Assembly: GCA_030704615.1 (NCBI GenBank)
Contig: CM060733.1
Span: forward strand, 33,792,001-33,852,000
Length of the DNA stretch: 60,000 nucleotides
DNA from: Takakia lepidozioides
Lineage: Eukaryota; Streptophyta; Takakiopsida; Takakiales; Takakiaceae
Direction of reading: 5' to 3'
A model generated the notes under the pieces. It saw only the letters and a program-made list of their open reading frames with translations, did no database searches and was not told the DNA's origin. The stretch's first letter is position 1, and every line of letters starts with the position of its first letter. A program made the position numbers and the translations under genes. Positions 35,764 through 48,800 of this stretch are shown in pieces.

Positions 35764-36204
35764 CTAAACAGAAGTGGGAGAATGGGGATAGCGAGGTGAC
35801 AATACCTCACCAGCTGTGGCCGAGCTGCTCTTTATTGCCACCTCGTTATCCCCCTTCTCCCACTTTTGTTTAGGACGCAAGCTGAAGTTCTCAATCATCA
35901 ATACTACCCCTTTAACAAAACACTCTTCATGATTCTTCATAAGGCTGCCACTGATGGTGATTGTGACAGTCTGGATGTCATATTTCTCTATCACATTAGC
36001 ATGAAGGTAAGAAAATAAAGAAGACTTTATGCTAGTCTTCTCAAAGTTTCCATACCTACTCAAAACGATACACTCAAAGGTTGCATCTCTCACATTGTAA
36101 TCAAGATCATCTACAGTCCAAAGAGGTCGGTTGCGTCTCACAACTATTACACTATGCAAAATAGAAGATTGCCTGAAAACAATGAAGACAAAGGAAAGAA
36201 ACAA
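35764..36204 (-). other. ORF in the fold-back right arm, unidentified
   Basis: A 146-residue frame with phrases VRRNRPLWTVDDLDYNVRDA, YGNFEKTSIKSSLFSYLHAN and MIENFSLRPKQKWEKGD. The pattern vaguely recalls OB-fold replication-protein-A-like sequences carried by some transposons, but I cannot assign it. The left arm has the same frame in shortened form (80-bp deletion). A GTAAG donor-like site at about 36004 suggests it derives from a spliced gene. Confidence 0.4.
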
Positions 36205-36473
36205 TAGCTAAACAATTTGTGCTTCAGACCTCTTCTATTTTATATAGAATAGAGAATGGCTTTTAGTGTAGTAATATAAAGATATCTATTTTATATATAT
36301 AGAATAGAGAATGGCTTTTAGTGTAGTAATATAAAGATATTAATATATTTATATAAAATAGATAATGGCTTTGAATGTAGTAATATAAAAATATTTATAT
36401 ATTTATATATTTATATTTCTATATTCTACATTCTTAAAGGGACCAGCTTCGAGAGAAGGGGGTCCAATAGTAT

Positions 36474-37496
36474 TTAACCCTTAAGTGTCCAGGCCCATTT
36501 TCACGACATGATGTGAAAAAATGACCCTGGCCCACTAAATCTTTTTTATCTCCCAAATTTCTAAGTCCCTATAAAAGTGACCGTTGAAGTTATTACCCAT
36601 CTACCCAAAATATGACCTCAAAAAATTGCAGCTGTATCCAATTGCCAAATTAGAAGATTATAATATGCAGATGTGCCCCAAACAGAATCTTTCCTAAAAA
36701 TGAAGAGCGTAAAAAACCAAGAAATTTACCAAAATTGGGAAATGTTTTCCTTGGATGATATGAGAGTCTTGGGAATTGTGTACCTCACTTGATGTCACAC
36801 CTTCCCTGAAATTTTTGTTTGTTTCTGACTTTGTTTTGTGTGGGCTGCTTTGTACTCACAAATTGAGGGCTCTCAAAACCCAATTTGAAGCGGGCAGACC
36901 AAAATTTGAGCTTCAAAAATTAGCTAGGACACATCTACAGTCCAATTCTTAATCGCTCTGGTCCATGTCATCATTGCATGCAAATGTTGTTGTAGAAAAA
37001 AATTCAATCCAAGTGGGAAATGTTTTAGGCTATTTTCGGGCCCTGCCCGGTAATTCCCAGCCCAACCTACATTTTGGCCTGCAGCCCTACCGTATTTCCT
37101 ACTGTAGCCCTTATACCTAGTGGGTTGTGAGACCATTTCACCACTCCTTTGCCTCCGGTGGCTGTCGCACATTCATGGGGCTTTGGGATGTGTGTGGGCC
37201 CGCCGTTCTTAGGGTGGAAACCCTTCCCCTAGTCTGACTGTGGTTGCCATGTAAGCCACTCGGGTAAGATGATTCAGCAAAAATATGTCAAAAGAGCTGA
37301 GTTAGCCCCAAATTGGGGGGTCTTACTCCATGTATATATATTTTTTTGAAGTTTAGGCAATACCATTATGTGTAAGAGTTTTTTTCCTGTCTAATGAGCC
37401 TAATTTGACTCAAATCAGAGTTAACCCCAATAAGAACTGGATGGCTAAAGAAACCTAACCAACCCAAAACGGGTCGGTTTGACACTTAAGGGTTAA
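36474..37496. mobile_element. TTAA-type (piggyBac-like) non-autonomous element A
   Basis: TTAA at 36474-36477 and 37493-37496 flank inverted termini CCCTTAAGTGTC. Core is 1,015 bp with no transposase frame. Near the right end is a 'cccaaaacgggt' motif related to the sub-terminal palindromes of elements B and C. The opposite fold-back arm shows the same flanks joined without the element. Confidence 0.8.
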
Positions 37497-37565
37497 CATC
37501 TGAAAAACCGCCGAGAAGGAAAAAAAGAAAGACCTAAAATGAAAGACTTTTGTTTTGGACCATTG

Positions 37566-39803
37566 ATATTCGGCAAAGTGTGGAGCAATCTTATGAAACC
37601 TCATGCACCCACAGCAGAAATAGGCATGGGCCGGCCATAACTTCAGTGAGGAAAACTGAAAGTCTATTTGGGCTAAGTAGCATTTGGCTTAAAAATAAAG
37701 CAACAAATGCATGGAATACTTGAATGTCCTATTCTATTGTAATTACTTGTAAAGTGATTAACATAATCTATAAGTTTAAATGCTAAGTAAATAGGTTTGA
37801 AATACTCAAGAGAGAGAGTCATCGTGAGTTCTGCTGGTTCTGATAAAGAGTCACCAAGGGATGATGGAAGTGGAATGATCTAGTTTGCAGCCTCACCAGT
37901 GCGAGCCCTTGCCTTTGACAAATGTGATTAATACATAGCATGAGGTTGGGTAGCAAGTAAGCAAGCTCATGCTTCCGTGCGCGTGCTCAGTGACCACAAG
38001 CCACGCAAAGGTGGGGCATAAGGAATTTCCCGTTAGCGCCATCTCCATCAACATTTTTCGTTGATTAATAATTCCATGTTTAATCATGTGCAAGTGACAC
38101 TCGTAGCAATTAGTAATATGCGAAACTAGACACAATTTATTCTGTTTCGCCCGCGAAAGCGTGGGTATGACCTACTGCAATAAACACGTAACAATTCGGT
38201 AGCGCAATAAAACAACCTCATGTCGTCCGAAAGATTTTAAATCTTTAAATCCTTAAAGCTCTAGCCTGGAGGATTTTTGGGATCCCAAATTTGGGCCCCA
38301 ACCGTCAAGTTGACTGTCAACCTGGCAGATAATGTACTCAATGCAAAGTGGGCCGTGTGCTAGCCTAAAAATCTTGCCAAAAAGTCCACCGGTTTCAGGC
38401 AAGATTTATTTTCAACATAAATGATGATCTACACTTGTTGTTTGCTTGAACCTCATAAATTTCTAGGAGCATGATCAGCAGTAGGGTTTTTTGACATTCT
38501 ATTTTCAAAATAGCGCGGCCGCCAATTTCGGACGGATCGCCTGTCCCCAGCAGTGCATTCTCATACTTCAAAATAGTGACCCTCACCAGAGTTCGTCCCA
38601 CTTCCACACTATCTACGACACACGCTTGGAGAGTGACATTCTCCATCACAACAGGATCCGCTGCCCATGACAACAACTCCGAAATGGACGGGGAGTCTCT
38701 TCTTGAACGGCCTGAGTTGGCGGGGCCCGCAGTCAGCAATCTGCCACCTCAACCTCGCGCCTCACCATATGCCTCACTAAAATAGTGATAAAATGTCAGT
38801 TTAGTGAGCGACTGTTGGTCATGGTCTAAGCACCTCCCTTTTTATGCCACGGAGTTGCAAAGATCTCACCAAAGGCATTTCCAAAATTGACAAATTTTAT
38901 GTGTTTTGTGTGCATGGAGGTCTCCATTTTCAAGCTTTCAGCTATGGAGTCTTCCTTTGCCCTGTGAGCAGGGGGGCCCCGCGCATCCAAAAAGTGCTTG
39001 GATCCTCCACTGCCATCTTCACACTTGTCCACTGCTTACACGCAGTCCCACATTCTCATTGACTGTTGCACCATTCACTCTTTAATTTGTATGAACTTTA
39101 GAGACGGCCTTTCTCTAGAGAGGTAAGCAAGCGCGGTCAAATATGTTCGACATATTTCCCATAATGTTTGCACCGGTTTTCATGTGAATGAATGGCCTTG
39201 GTCGGGCCACGGGTGTGCCAGACATATGGACGGTACGAGGTGGCTTCGCTTGCCCGTGTTTTGGATTACTGGGACGGTTCGCGGATGTGCTCGATGTGCC
39301 ATGGCCTTCATCATTACGGGGAAATTGTTACTTGGCGCGATTCATTTTCAACCTATCAAATTGAAAAGCCGTGGAAAAAATATCTCTGGAGCTGCTGCGA
39401 AGTTCTTGGTAGGAATGCTACAAATGCTGCAGATTTGAACAGCATTTGTCAGGGGAATGTGTGCTTTGAGGTCTCCAACTCGTATCTTGCAAGCTTTGAA
39501 ATCAAGTGTTCATGTGTATTAGAATACGATTTGTAGTTGATATTTTTTGTGTACTGAAGCTTATTTGGAACAACGAGTGACCGGAAGGAGTGCTTCCATG
39601 TATTAGAGAGTGATTGTTATCTGGCCAATTCTTGTTTGCAGCATCTGGGAAAGCGTTGCACGTGCGTTTTCGCAATCTCCACATTCGAACCTCGGTTTAC
39701 CGAACTCGATTGTTAATTTCTTTTTCTGCAAATAGAGCAGTTCAAACGGTGTTGGTAAAAGATTCGTACTGAGTACACTCTTGGACTCTATATAGCGGCG
39801 GTC
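37566..39803. other. intergenic with unassigned frames
   Basis: No gene could be supported. Minus 38395-38739 is open for 114 codons without an early ATG, and plus 39192-39536 for 114 codons. Neither resembles a known family nor has neighbouring exons. The last part should hold the promoter of the DUF1295 gene. Confidence 0.35.
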
Positions 39804-41292
39804 ATGACGAAGGTGCTGGATGACAACTATTTGGCCATCACTGCCATAGTCACTGTATGTTGTACTCCCCCGCCTAGATCTTTACATTTTTTCTTGATCT
39901 TTTTATCGCTCGCGAGCAATGCAGATGCTGTTTCCGAGTTGAAGAGCGACACTGGGGTTGGACGAATTTTGGTGTACATGCACGTAGATGGCTTAGTGAA
40001 CAGACTTTGAGCTGAGGCTTTCTGTGTATGGGTGGACTAAATTGCTTCTGGTTTGCTTATCCCAAGGGGGCCATTCGAACGTAAAATTTGGAAGAAAGAT
40101 AGGAGTAAAGCTTAGTCTTTGATGACGTTATAGCTCTAGTAATTTGGCGTCAAGAAATCAAAGTGTTTAACGTGGCGTAATCTTGCAAGTATCTCGGCAA
40201 ATAAGCCCGATGCCATGTGGAAGTCCAATGTGCATAAAGACTTTGTAATATGTAAACATTTTCTTGTGCCAAAAGATTTGGCGCATTAATTTTGATTTAG
40301 TTATGTGAACTCAAACTGCTATAATGAGCCCGATGTGCAATGCACCCCACATTGCTGCTACTTGTATTCTATGCCTGTCATTCGGGTGTGGTTGTTAGGC
40401 ACAGTGGCAATGAGCCCTGCATTACAGCACAATGTGTAGTCCTATTCATTTTTTCTGTGTGGGATTGTGTTGTGATTGGGTTGGTTTGTTTTTTATTTGG
40501 AAGCTTTCATCATGATATGATTGTGAATGGATGTAGCTGACCTGGGGCTGTGATGGATTGCAGCTGCTGTACCAGTTCACTTTCTTCATTATTGCTGCCA
40601 CATGCCGGTTTGACAAGGTTACCGATTTTGCAGGTAAGTTTTGCTGTTGCCTCAGTGCTTCTTTGCCTGACTTTGACCTTCATTTTGAAGTTCAGGTGGA
40701 ATCTTACCACCTAATCATATAGCGGAATATCTAATCAGGGTAAACCAAAGATTAAGATGCTTCTGCAGTTGAAGATGTTCTTCACAAGTGTGGGTAACAA
40801 GACTGGTGCCTGGGGGGGGCAGGTGGCACTAACTTCGTGATTCTTGCATTGCTCACATTCCTCCTCAAAGGCTCCTGGCACTTCCGTCAAGTACATTACT
40901 CTTACCTCCTATAGAACTCAGTTTTTCATCTCTTTGACCTCTACTTGGGATGTTTTCATTCTATTCCTCTTCTTCTCTTGTCTTCTCAAAGGTTGCTTCT
41001 TGTTTCACCCTATATTCTCTTTGCTTGGAATGTGTTTTTTTGCCCAAAGCTTCCTGCGGATGTTGTAAGGTTTCTCTCCTTTCTTCTTCTCTCTTCTTTA
41101 ATTGAAAATGATGAATCTAGAGAGATATTGCAGCCATTTGTTGGCACAACATCTCAAACCTGAAACGGTCAAAATGATCACCTCCACTTGCTGGATATGA
41201 AGGAAAGGCTGTGTGTTGTTTGCAGATAGTGCTCACCACATTTGTGATCGTGTGGGGGATTCGTTTGGCCATCTTCCTGCTCCTTAGGTACA

Positions 41293-41324
<32 letters not shown>

Positions 41325-44019
41325 GACATGAGAAAGTTATTTTCCCCAGGGCCCTGGTGGCCCTCTGTGGACGTTATAAAGCTACATTGTTTCTTATTTC
41401 TTTTTCTCCCTCTCTCTTGCAAACAAGTCTGTTTCGCCCAAACTGGGCATGGGGTCTATGAGTACATCTCTTGCGAGCAAGCTTACTTCTCTAAAACTTT
41501 TGCTTTTGTAGCGCTTATTTTGATGAATTTTTGTGTCTTATAGACCAGTAGTAATACATCTGCTAAAGGGATAATGAATACATTGTTGAGACATGAGTCT
41601 ATTTATTTTGTATCATATGTGGAAATGAGAGTATTTAAATAATTAATTGGAGCAGATGTGGGACAGAAATCGTTACAGCAGTAGTGTTACCCCACAAGAT
41701 GTTTTGTAGTACAAGCTCCAATTTTCTCACAACTTGGCCAATAGGCATTCCTCTCACGTCTTCAAGCACAGGTAAACGATTAATTGTAATCATAATGCAA
41801 GTGTGTGTATTCTGAAGGAATGTGGTGTGCTGCCAAAAGCAGGATACTGGCATGGGGTGAAGACAAGCGCTTCGATGACAAGCGAGACAATCTGGTGAAG
41901 TTTGCAGCATTTTGGCTCATACAGGTGTGTGCTATTTCTTCTTATCCTCCCATTTGTCTCTATTCCAGAAGTGGTGATAGGTGATGTACCTCCTTCTGAG
42001 GTATACGTCAGAGATCAGCTGGGCCCAAGTCATGACTGGATTCCATGTTGTTTGAAAGACAAGTTCCAAATTGAAACAGGGGAGTATGTAGTATCTTGAG
42101 TACTACCCGTATCATTAGCCATCTTCTAAGATGACTACTGTAACAACTCATGCACATACGTCAAGGCGAATGCATCAATCTGTAGTTGGTAATTATTTCT
42201 CTGACTAACCAACTCTTTCCATATTTGAGTTGTCAAGAAAAGGAAGTAACTATGGGTAAGGGGATCTTCATGCATACAGTACACTTGCTCATTGTGCATT
42301 GATGACGGTAGCTCGCACATGAGGTCGTTATGATTGACTCACATGATGGTGTCATTTCAGATGTGATATTGTTGTGATCAAAATCTGCTTGATGTTGGCT
42401 GATGTAGGCAGTGTGGGTTTGGACTGTCAGCCTGCCTGTGACAGTAGCTAATGCCAGCAATCACCAGCCGGGTGTACGAGTGGCGGATGTAGTGGGCTGG
42501 GTTCTGTGGGCAATGGGTTTGTCCATTGAAGCTATTGCAGATCAGCAGAAGCTTAACACGAAGAAAGATCCGAGAACCAAGAGCCGATGGTGTGATGTCG
42601 GTGTGTGGAATTGGTCAAGGCATCCTAATTATTTTGGGGAGGTAAAGTTCACGGACCCACAGGATTTATCGTTGCCTCAAAGGAGAGGCATCTTGACTCT
42701 GTTGAATATTCTAGTTCCATTGCCGGTGACCAGTTGCAGGTTTTAATGTTGTCAATAAAGTGGTGATGTGAATATCTCCTTTTTTCAGATTTTCTGATCT
42801 GTCATGAAAACAAGTCTGTGGACCACAATCTAAATGCATTATAGCTTTGTCAGCACACAATCACCCCACACCATTTGGTTTTTGATGTGGCTGAGAGCAC
42901 TTTGAGGGCAAATCCTCTGCAAACTCAGAAGTTTGACACAACACCCGTGCTGTTAACAGTACGTTCTTGGATGATACCTAGGCATGCATCATCTGGTGGC
43001 ATTTGCAGTATTGGAAAGTTTGCTGATTTCGTAGAAACATGCATCAGGCAAGTAAACATGAACATGTTCATGCCTGGCAGATTTTATTATGGTGGGGAGT
43101 ATTTGTCGCTGCCACGCCGGCCCTACAAGGTGGTCAGTGGGCTGTCATCGCTGGCCCCATCTTTATCACAGTGCTTCTCCTTTTTGTCAGTGGAATGCCC
43201 TTGCTTGAGGTATCACTGCCCTTCCTCCGTCCACTTCCCCCTCTCCACATTAGAGACTCAGTAGAGGTTTAGAGAGTATGTTGTTTGTGCTGGGGCTGGT
43301 TGTGGGGACCTGTGTGTTGTGTTATCTGCTACTGACAAGCACTCTCAACTTCCTGTGGACATTATAACGTGTCGTAGTTGCATTTTTCTTTCTCTTACCA
43401 TGCACACACCCACATAAACTCTTTGCAATTGGGCATCCACACGCTATCAGGCCTGAATGATTCAAATTTTCTTTACGTGTGTACCCTCACATGCAAGTAG
43501 GTGAATGTCCTTATTTTGGTTTCCTTGATAGTGATGGCTCATGTCTGGGATGCAGGCATCTGCTGATAAAAAACATGGTAGCAACTTGGAGTATCGAAAT
43601 TACAAGAACAGAACAAGGTAATAGATCAGCCCATGCTTTAATGTGTCTTGCTTGCCTTATCCCAACGGACTGAAGGACCTTTTCTTAGTTGGGAAACCTT
43701 GTTTTCTCTCTCCAGAATTAATTCACAAGACAGTGGGTGTACCTTTCTCTGGTTGCTTATGAAATGTACTTATAAGACTTTGTTGGCCGTAGCCTCTGGT
43801 TGCTTGTGTGATAGCAATAACTACAAAGTATTAGTTTTTCACATGTTGTCAGCATTGTACATTGTGTGCAGCCCTTTGATCCCTCTGCCTCCTGCCTTGT
43901 ATGGGAGCCTACCAAGTTGGGTGAAGTTAGCATTCCTGTTCGAGTTGCCCTTGTACAACACGACACAGGGCGCTGGTGAGCAGCAGTTGCATCCTCAAGA
44001 CTCATCTGAGAGTGTCTGA
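39804..44019 (+). CDS. DUF1295 / steroid 5-alpha-reductase-like membrane protein
   Basis: A member of the DUF1295 family related to 3-oxo-5-alpha-steroid 4-dehydrogenases. Plant members are multi-pass membrane proteins of uncertain substrate. Nine plus-strand exons: 39804-39854, 40564-40633, 40823-40890, 41226-41287, 41843-41924, 42408-42641, 43081-43209, 43556-43617 and 43872-44019. They total 906 bp, 301 residues, and every junction is GT-AG with consistent phase. Exon 1 MTKVLDDNYLAITAIVT; exon 4 IVWGIRLAIFLLLR; exon 5 GEDKRFDDKRDNLVKF; exon 6 VWVWTVSLPVTVANAS, ADQQK and WCDVGVWNWSRHPNYFGE. That last motif is the conserved cofactor-site signature of the family. Exon 7 encodes WWGVFVAATPALQ and LLLLFVSGMPLLE; exon 8 EYRNYKNRT. 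Length equals the usual plant length of about 300. A TATA-like string lies only 17 bp before the ATG. Confidence 0.93.
41293..41321. repeat. (TC)n microsatellite
   Basis: About 14 TC units directly behind the exon 4 donor of the DUF1295 gene, in the intron. Confidence 0.9.
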
Positions 44020-44749
44020 CCATCATGCTCATTTAGTCATTGCAGACTACGGCATGAAACTCAATCTACGTCTTTTCTTACTCACTTCATTCAATCTTTG
44101 ATTCAATTTATATAGTACAGCGTGTGCCCATTCAGTTTTTTCCATCTGCTGACTGATGTGAGACTGAATCTGACTAGAGCCCTTCTTGTTGCCATGAGCG
44201 GTCATCTTTGCAAGTGGCTAGGCTCTTGGCCTTATAATAAAGCAGAATTTGACTTGGCAGGTTAATGCAGGAGGTTGTCTGATGAAGCCCTCGATCCTCA
44301 TCATGGTTGCTCCAAGTGAGATAATGTTGATGGTGACCCCTCAATGTGTGAATGTGTGCACTTCTGTATGTAATCAGCATTTTCTTGTCATAACGAGTAT
44401 CCCGTCCAAGTGGAAAGCAGAACATCAAGTATAGGGGGGAGCTGTTATTCCATCCCCCCATATTAGTAAGACAAGTTGCCAACCAGCATGATTGCTCTAC
44501 ACTCATGACAGCTAGCAAAGTAGAGCATACATGGGTAATACACTGTTCTCTTCTTCATTTCAGGCAGATGGTTTCATGACCTGGTTATAACTGTGCATCT
44601 GCAAGCGGTTGACTGGCATCCGTCATCAATCCGCAGTTGAGGGGGCTGTCTGACTGGCCAGGAGAGTATCGTGCCTCCACTCAAGGTTGAACATTCAGGC
44701 CAGCGCAGATGGGAACCATAGCCACCCACCGCAAACAACACCACTACCT
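44020..44749. other. 3' flank of DUF1295 gene
   Basis: Should hold the 3' UTR and polyadenylation region of the DUF1295 gene and the 3' end of the minus-strand gene beginning at 44750. No further exon seen. Confidence 0.35.
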
Positions 44750-45050
44750 TCACTGCAAGAATTCCAAAGCTGCCTCTCTGCCTGAATTCATCATCCTCTC
44801 AAGGTCTTCCTTTTCATAAACTCCTGTTCGAGGCGAGTTTGGCATAGCACGGAGCTCTCGACGTAAGTGGGATGGTGGGGTCAGTTGTATCGCATCGTGA
44901 TACCGGTCTATTTCTAGGAAGCAAGAATATTGTGCAGACAGGTAAGGCGATGTCGGCACGCAAAATGTCCCGACAAAACGAAGCTAAACACAAAACTTAC
45001 CTGAACTTGTTTGCAGTGGGTGAGGCCGTGAGGACCTCTGAAGGACGCCT
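44750..45050 (-). CDS. unidentified gene, last two exons
   Basis: I do not recognise this protein. Terminal exon 44913-44750: acceptor after a pyrimidine tract (ttgcttcctag), then IDRYHDAIQLTPPSHLRREL, RAMPNSPRTGVYEKEDLERM and AALEFLQ, then TGA. Preceding exon 45050-45001: acceptor 'attcag' and a consensus CAG/GTAAGT donor, 50 bp. Entering in phase 2 it reads GVLQRSSRPHPLQTSS and joins the last exon in phase 1. The hydrophilic, charged C-terminus looks coding. Exons further upstream would have to lie in the 0.8 kb before AVT6 or within it; none was found. It could also be a gene relic. Confidence 0.4.
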
Positions 45051-45888
45051 CTGAATTTTACGACGTGGCCACACAAAACTCAGAGGTCAGCACTATACTT
45101 AAATGTAAGCTGTCGGCAGGGAGTATACCTTTGAACACATGCAAGAGAAACAACGTCTCATTAGTACATTCTCTTGGGGACCATTGGCTTGCTTAGTACT
45201 AAGACAACTGGCTTGCTTAGTTGTAAGATTGGATGGAGTATGGGTGGATATGAGTGTCTCTATCCGGAATGTAACGCCAGATAGGGAATCAGCTTCAATG
45301 GAGTGGTATACCTGTCTCTCTAGTCAAAGTTAAGGGTCATTTACAAGTAGCATTGAGACATTCAATTTTGGTTTCAGTTTTGTTTAACTCTCTCCCTTCT
45401 TGCCGATGGTTTGTAGGTTAGTAAATCCACTAACTCTCCAGTGTTTTTCCAATAAAATCAGCTGCCATTGTCATTGCCCACCCACCCACTGGAAACCTCT
45501 AGATCATCTGCACACACACAGAAACAGAGGTGGACGAATGCAGAAAAAAATGGTTGAACAACAGAATGTTGTGTTTTACAGAAACTATCTCAAATATACC
45601 GGGACCAATGTGTGATATAAAGTGTACCCCCCTGCAATCTAAGCCTGCACTTCTACTAGAGTGCATGGCTTATGTTCTGAGGTATCTCTTGACCTTCCTC
45701 AATTCAATTATCGCTTACAATATGACCTCGTCGTCGTAACAGCACCCACTCGTGCTGTTGCCTCATCCAAGAATGTCTCCACTCAATGTACAAATGTCTG
45801 CTAAGCAGATCATTGGAATAATGTATAGACCTCAAAATAATGGGCTCAACTGTTCTTGATAACTACACAAACTACAGAAAGTAAACTT
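45051..45888. other. spacer before AVT6-like gene
   Basis: No exon recognised. It contains the 3' UTR of the AVT6-like gene on the minus strand. Confidence 0.3.
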
Positions 45889-48800
45889 TCAAAGACCCAG
45901 AGGAGAATTGGAAGGTTGTGAATCTGTGGATAGATCGATGATGTTGGTGGTGACAGAAATCACGCTTGACAACACAGCCAATATCACCATCACCCATGCC
46001 TCCCACTTATCTCTTGAGGATGCCATACCTGGGTTATCTCTGCACCCACACAGACAGATCATTGTTAGTCCCCTACCCATGAGCAGTCAAATTGTGGGGA
46101 GAAGGAGATGGAATAGAAGATAAATTCACAGCCACCTAGCGCTTACACAGCGGCCAGTGCTCCAGCGTTGCAGAATTCTTGTAGTCTGATATCAGGCGCT
46201 CAAAGAATGCACAGTTTGCCAAAGCAGTGCGATTACCTGAGAACTATCATTGCAGGGAAGATGAAGCCAAGGCAGACGGTGGCAGTAGCTCCCGTGAATT
46301 GGAAAGCAGCCCAGATGTTGGGCACCAGTGTTGAGCCAAAGAAAATGACTCCCACCAGGACCCCTGTGATGAGGAGGAAACGCTGCGTGTCTTGCGCTAG
46401 TGGTGGGAATCTTGGGAAAAGGAGGGCATCCAAATTCAGGCGCAATGAGAAATGTAAGAGTGGGAACACCAACATAATGTGCACTGCGTAGCTGATCCGT
46501 ATTATGATGGTGAGCACGTGAGAATAGGGCACTCCCAGATCGACATCAAAGTTGGAAAGGATATCATCGCTGATGGTATCACCAAAGAGAAGGTAACCAA
46601 AAAAAGCGGTGCACAGATATATGGAGCTGCATAGTACCAAGGAAGAGCGCACTACTCGCAGCATCTTGGCCTCGGAGGTCTCAGAAGGTCCCTCCAACTC
46701 GTTGGCAATAGGATGCACTGCAGCCCACAATTTTCCGATTTTGATTTAAGTTGTGACCAGCATTGTTATGAAGCAAACCTATCAGCTACACACAAGTTTG
46801 CCTGTCTCTTCACAGCTTGAGGACACGGTAAGCATTTGCAGAATCCAAGCAGACACCCTGCATGTTGCCTTACATCATGACAATTACAGTCTCTAAAGGG
46901 ATACCCTGAGACAGGTATTTGTTGAAACAAAAAAATCTCTCTTTCTCTCTGGCACTTGCTCACTCCAGTAAAATTCTGTGCATGTAGGCTATGACCCTCT
47001 TTCCGAAAAAAGAATCGCTGCAACTACCCCCAACTGGACCACATACAGCAGAAGACCCCCACATGCATCAAAGCCTATATGACTTTTGAGTGGCCAACTA
47101 CATGCAGACTGGACCAACCAACTAAAGAGCTCAAAATAGAATTGACATTTCCTGCAAATGGTGCATGTGACATACTCCCTGAGCCGGTTTTGGAATTTCA
47201 GCGCACCAGGGTGTGTGTGGGTGTGAGAGAAAGAGGATATACTCGAGAAGGTGTTTGAAGTTTTCTTCTTATTGTTGTTTCCATGCTTTGCTTTTGGCTG
47301 TTGGCCATCTCGAATGTTGAAGCTTGGGCATTTCCGAGGCCTTTGCCGTTTTTTGTTGCCCTCACAGCTTATAGCCCTTTGTAGCTTGCCTAGGCTTGTG
47401 AAGGGGTTCCAATCAGCTTGGTAAAGTGTTATATGAAGAGGTTTTCAAATGAAGTTGATCTGGGGTCTGTCGGCGAGCCAGGGACAGAAATAGAAAGGGT
47501 ACAAGGGACAGAAATAGCCCAACAAGGAAATATAGGAGGACGGGAAGATACTTCACAATGAGAGAGACAGAAAGAGACCATTGTGCTGACAGATGTAGGC
47601 TGTCACCATGACAGGGATCACAGTGAAGAGGCGCCAAAAGGACCCTCCATCATGGACGTCTGGAGTCAGCCTGGGCATTGGTATTTGTCCAGCAAACAAT
47701 TTCTGAAGGGTCACCCCCACAGTGATCACCACAAATACCACAGCCAAAGCCACTGACAATGCTGATGTCCATTTCAATGAATCTGTCCCAATGCCAGCCA
47801 ACATACCACTTTCAACCATATCAACAATCTGCACGGAAGCACACATGAGCCTTGGCTAGTCAGATTTGATGGACATTCCTCCAGTGAACGGTTGGATGTT
47901 TGGCTCTATCATAGGTTTTCCTGGTTATTAGTATTATTTGGATTAGTAGATGTATCAACCCAACAATGCTCAAACTGACGAAGAGGTGGAGACATTCCTA
48001 GAACAGTTTGCTCATGTACCAACGCAAGATCAACATTCTAGAGGTAGGCAGACACACTGCCTTCATTCCCAACCACCTGTTTACTATGGGTTCCTCAATT
48101 TCAGCCATAAGTTCATCGTCCACAACAGATCTGTAGGATTGTCTTATTCAGGCAGCAGTTGAAGTTGACCATTTAGGTCCATTGTCCACATGGCCGCATA
48201 GTAGAGAAAGAGGAAAGAAATGTGTTACATCCCTGGAGGCCCAAATGACCTAGAACTACTTTGGCACACTGATAGAATAGAATCAAAGGACCACAGTGAG
48301 AGAGAGAGAGAGAGAGAGAGACATTCTACCACATTTAAGAAGGGATATAAAGAAGGCTTACCAACATGCCTAAATAGCACGAGGGGGAGGAGGATGAAGA
48401 AAGTGGTGGCAAACAGAACGACAACGCGATGGTTCCACCAGGTTGGACCGCCTGCCCATTCCTCAAAGACACCCGTGTGATGGGCCTCTGCCCCCCCACT
48501 TCCTGATAGCACATCACCTGCCAAATTCACCAACAGATTTCCTTACAAGGAAGATATGTCCTCTTAGAAAAAATTAGCAATCCCCTACGATATATAAGGA
48601 AGACTCAAGTTGGCTCTATCTTCAATTGGAGGACAATAACATGTCACATAGCAAGCTAAGAAAGAATTAACCAGGTAATTACTGTCCATACAATCAGGTC
48701 AACCAACTTGGTACAAATCTTAGAAACATCTAGTGCGCCAAATCAAATCCTACATATTACCACAAGACCAGTCTTGTAAGAAGAAAATAGCAGGTGCTAC

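Larger units (their letters stand above)
35116..37565. repeat. large fold-back (inverted) repeat
   Basis: The left arm (35116-about 35815) and right arm (about 35820-37565) are reverse complements, with outer ends 'aatggtccaaaacaaaag...' and '...cttttgttttggaccatt'. The loop is only a few bases near 35815. The left arm carries a SINE (35318-35456) and lacks about 80 bp present in the right arm. The right arm carries a 1-kb TTAA-type element (36474-37496). With these removed the arms are about 0.6-0.7 kb each. No clear target duplication was found. Confidence 0.85.

Noticed and set aside
35116-37565. Mutator-like element with long terminal inverted repeats
   Set aside because: No 9-bp target duplication could be found at the arm ends, so only 'fold-back repeat' is claimed.
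39787-39794. TATA-like string before the DUF1295 start codon
   Set aside because: It is only about 10-17 bp from the ATG at 39804, too close to drive a transcript that includes that codon. Probably chance, or the real promoter is further upstream.
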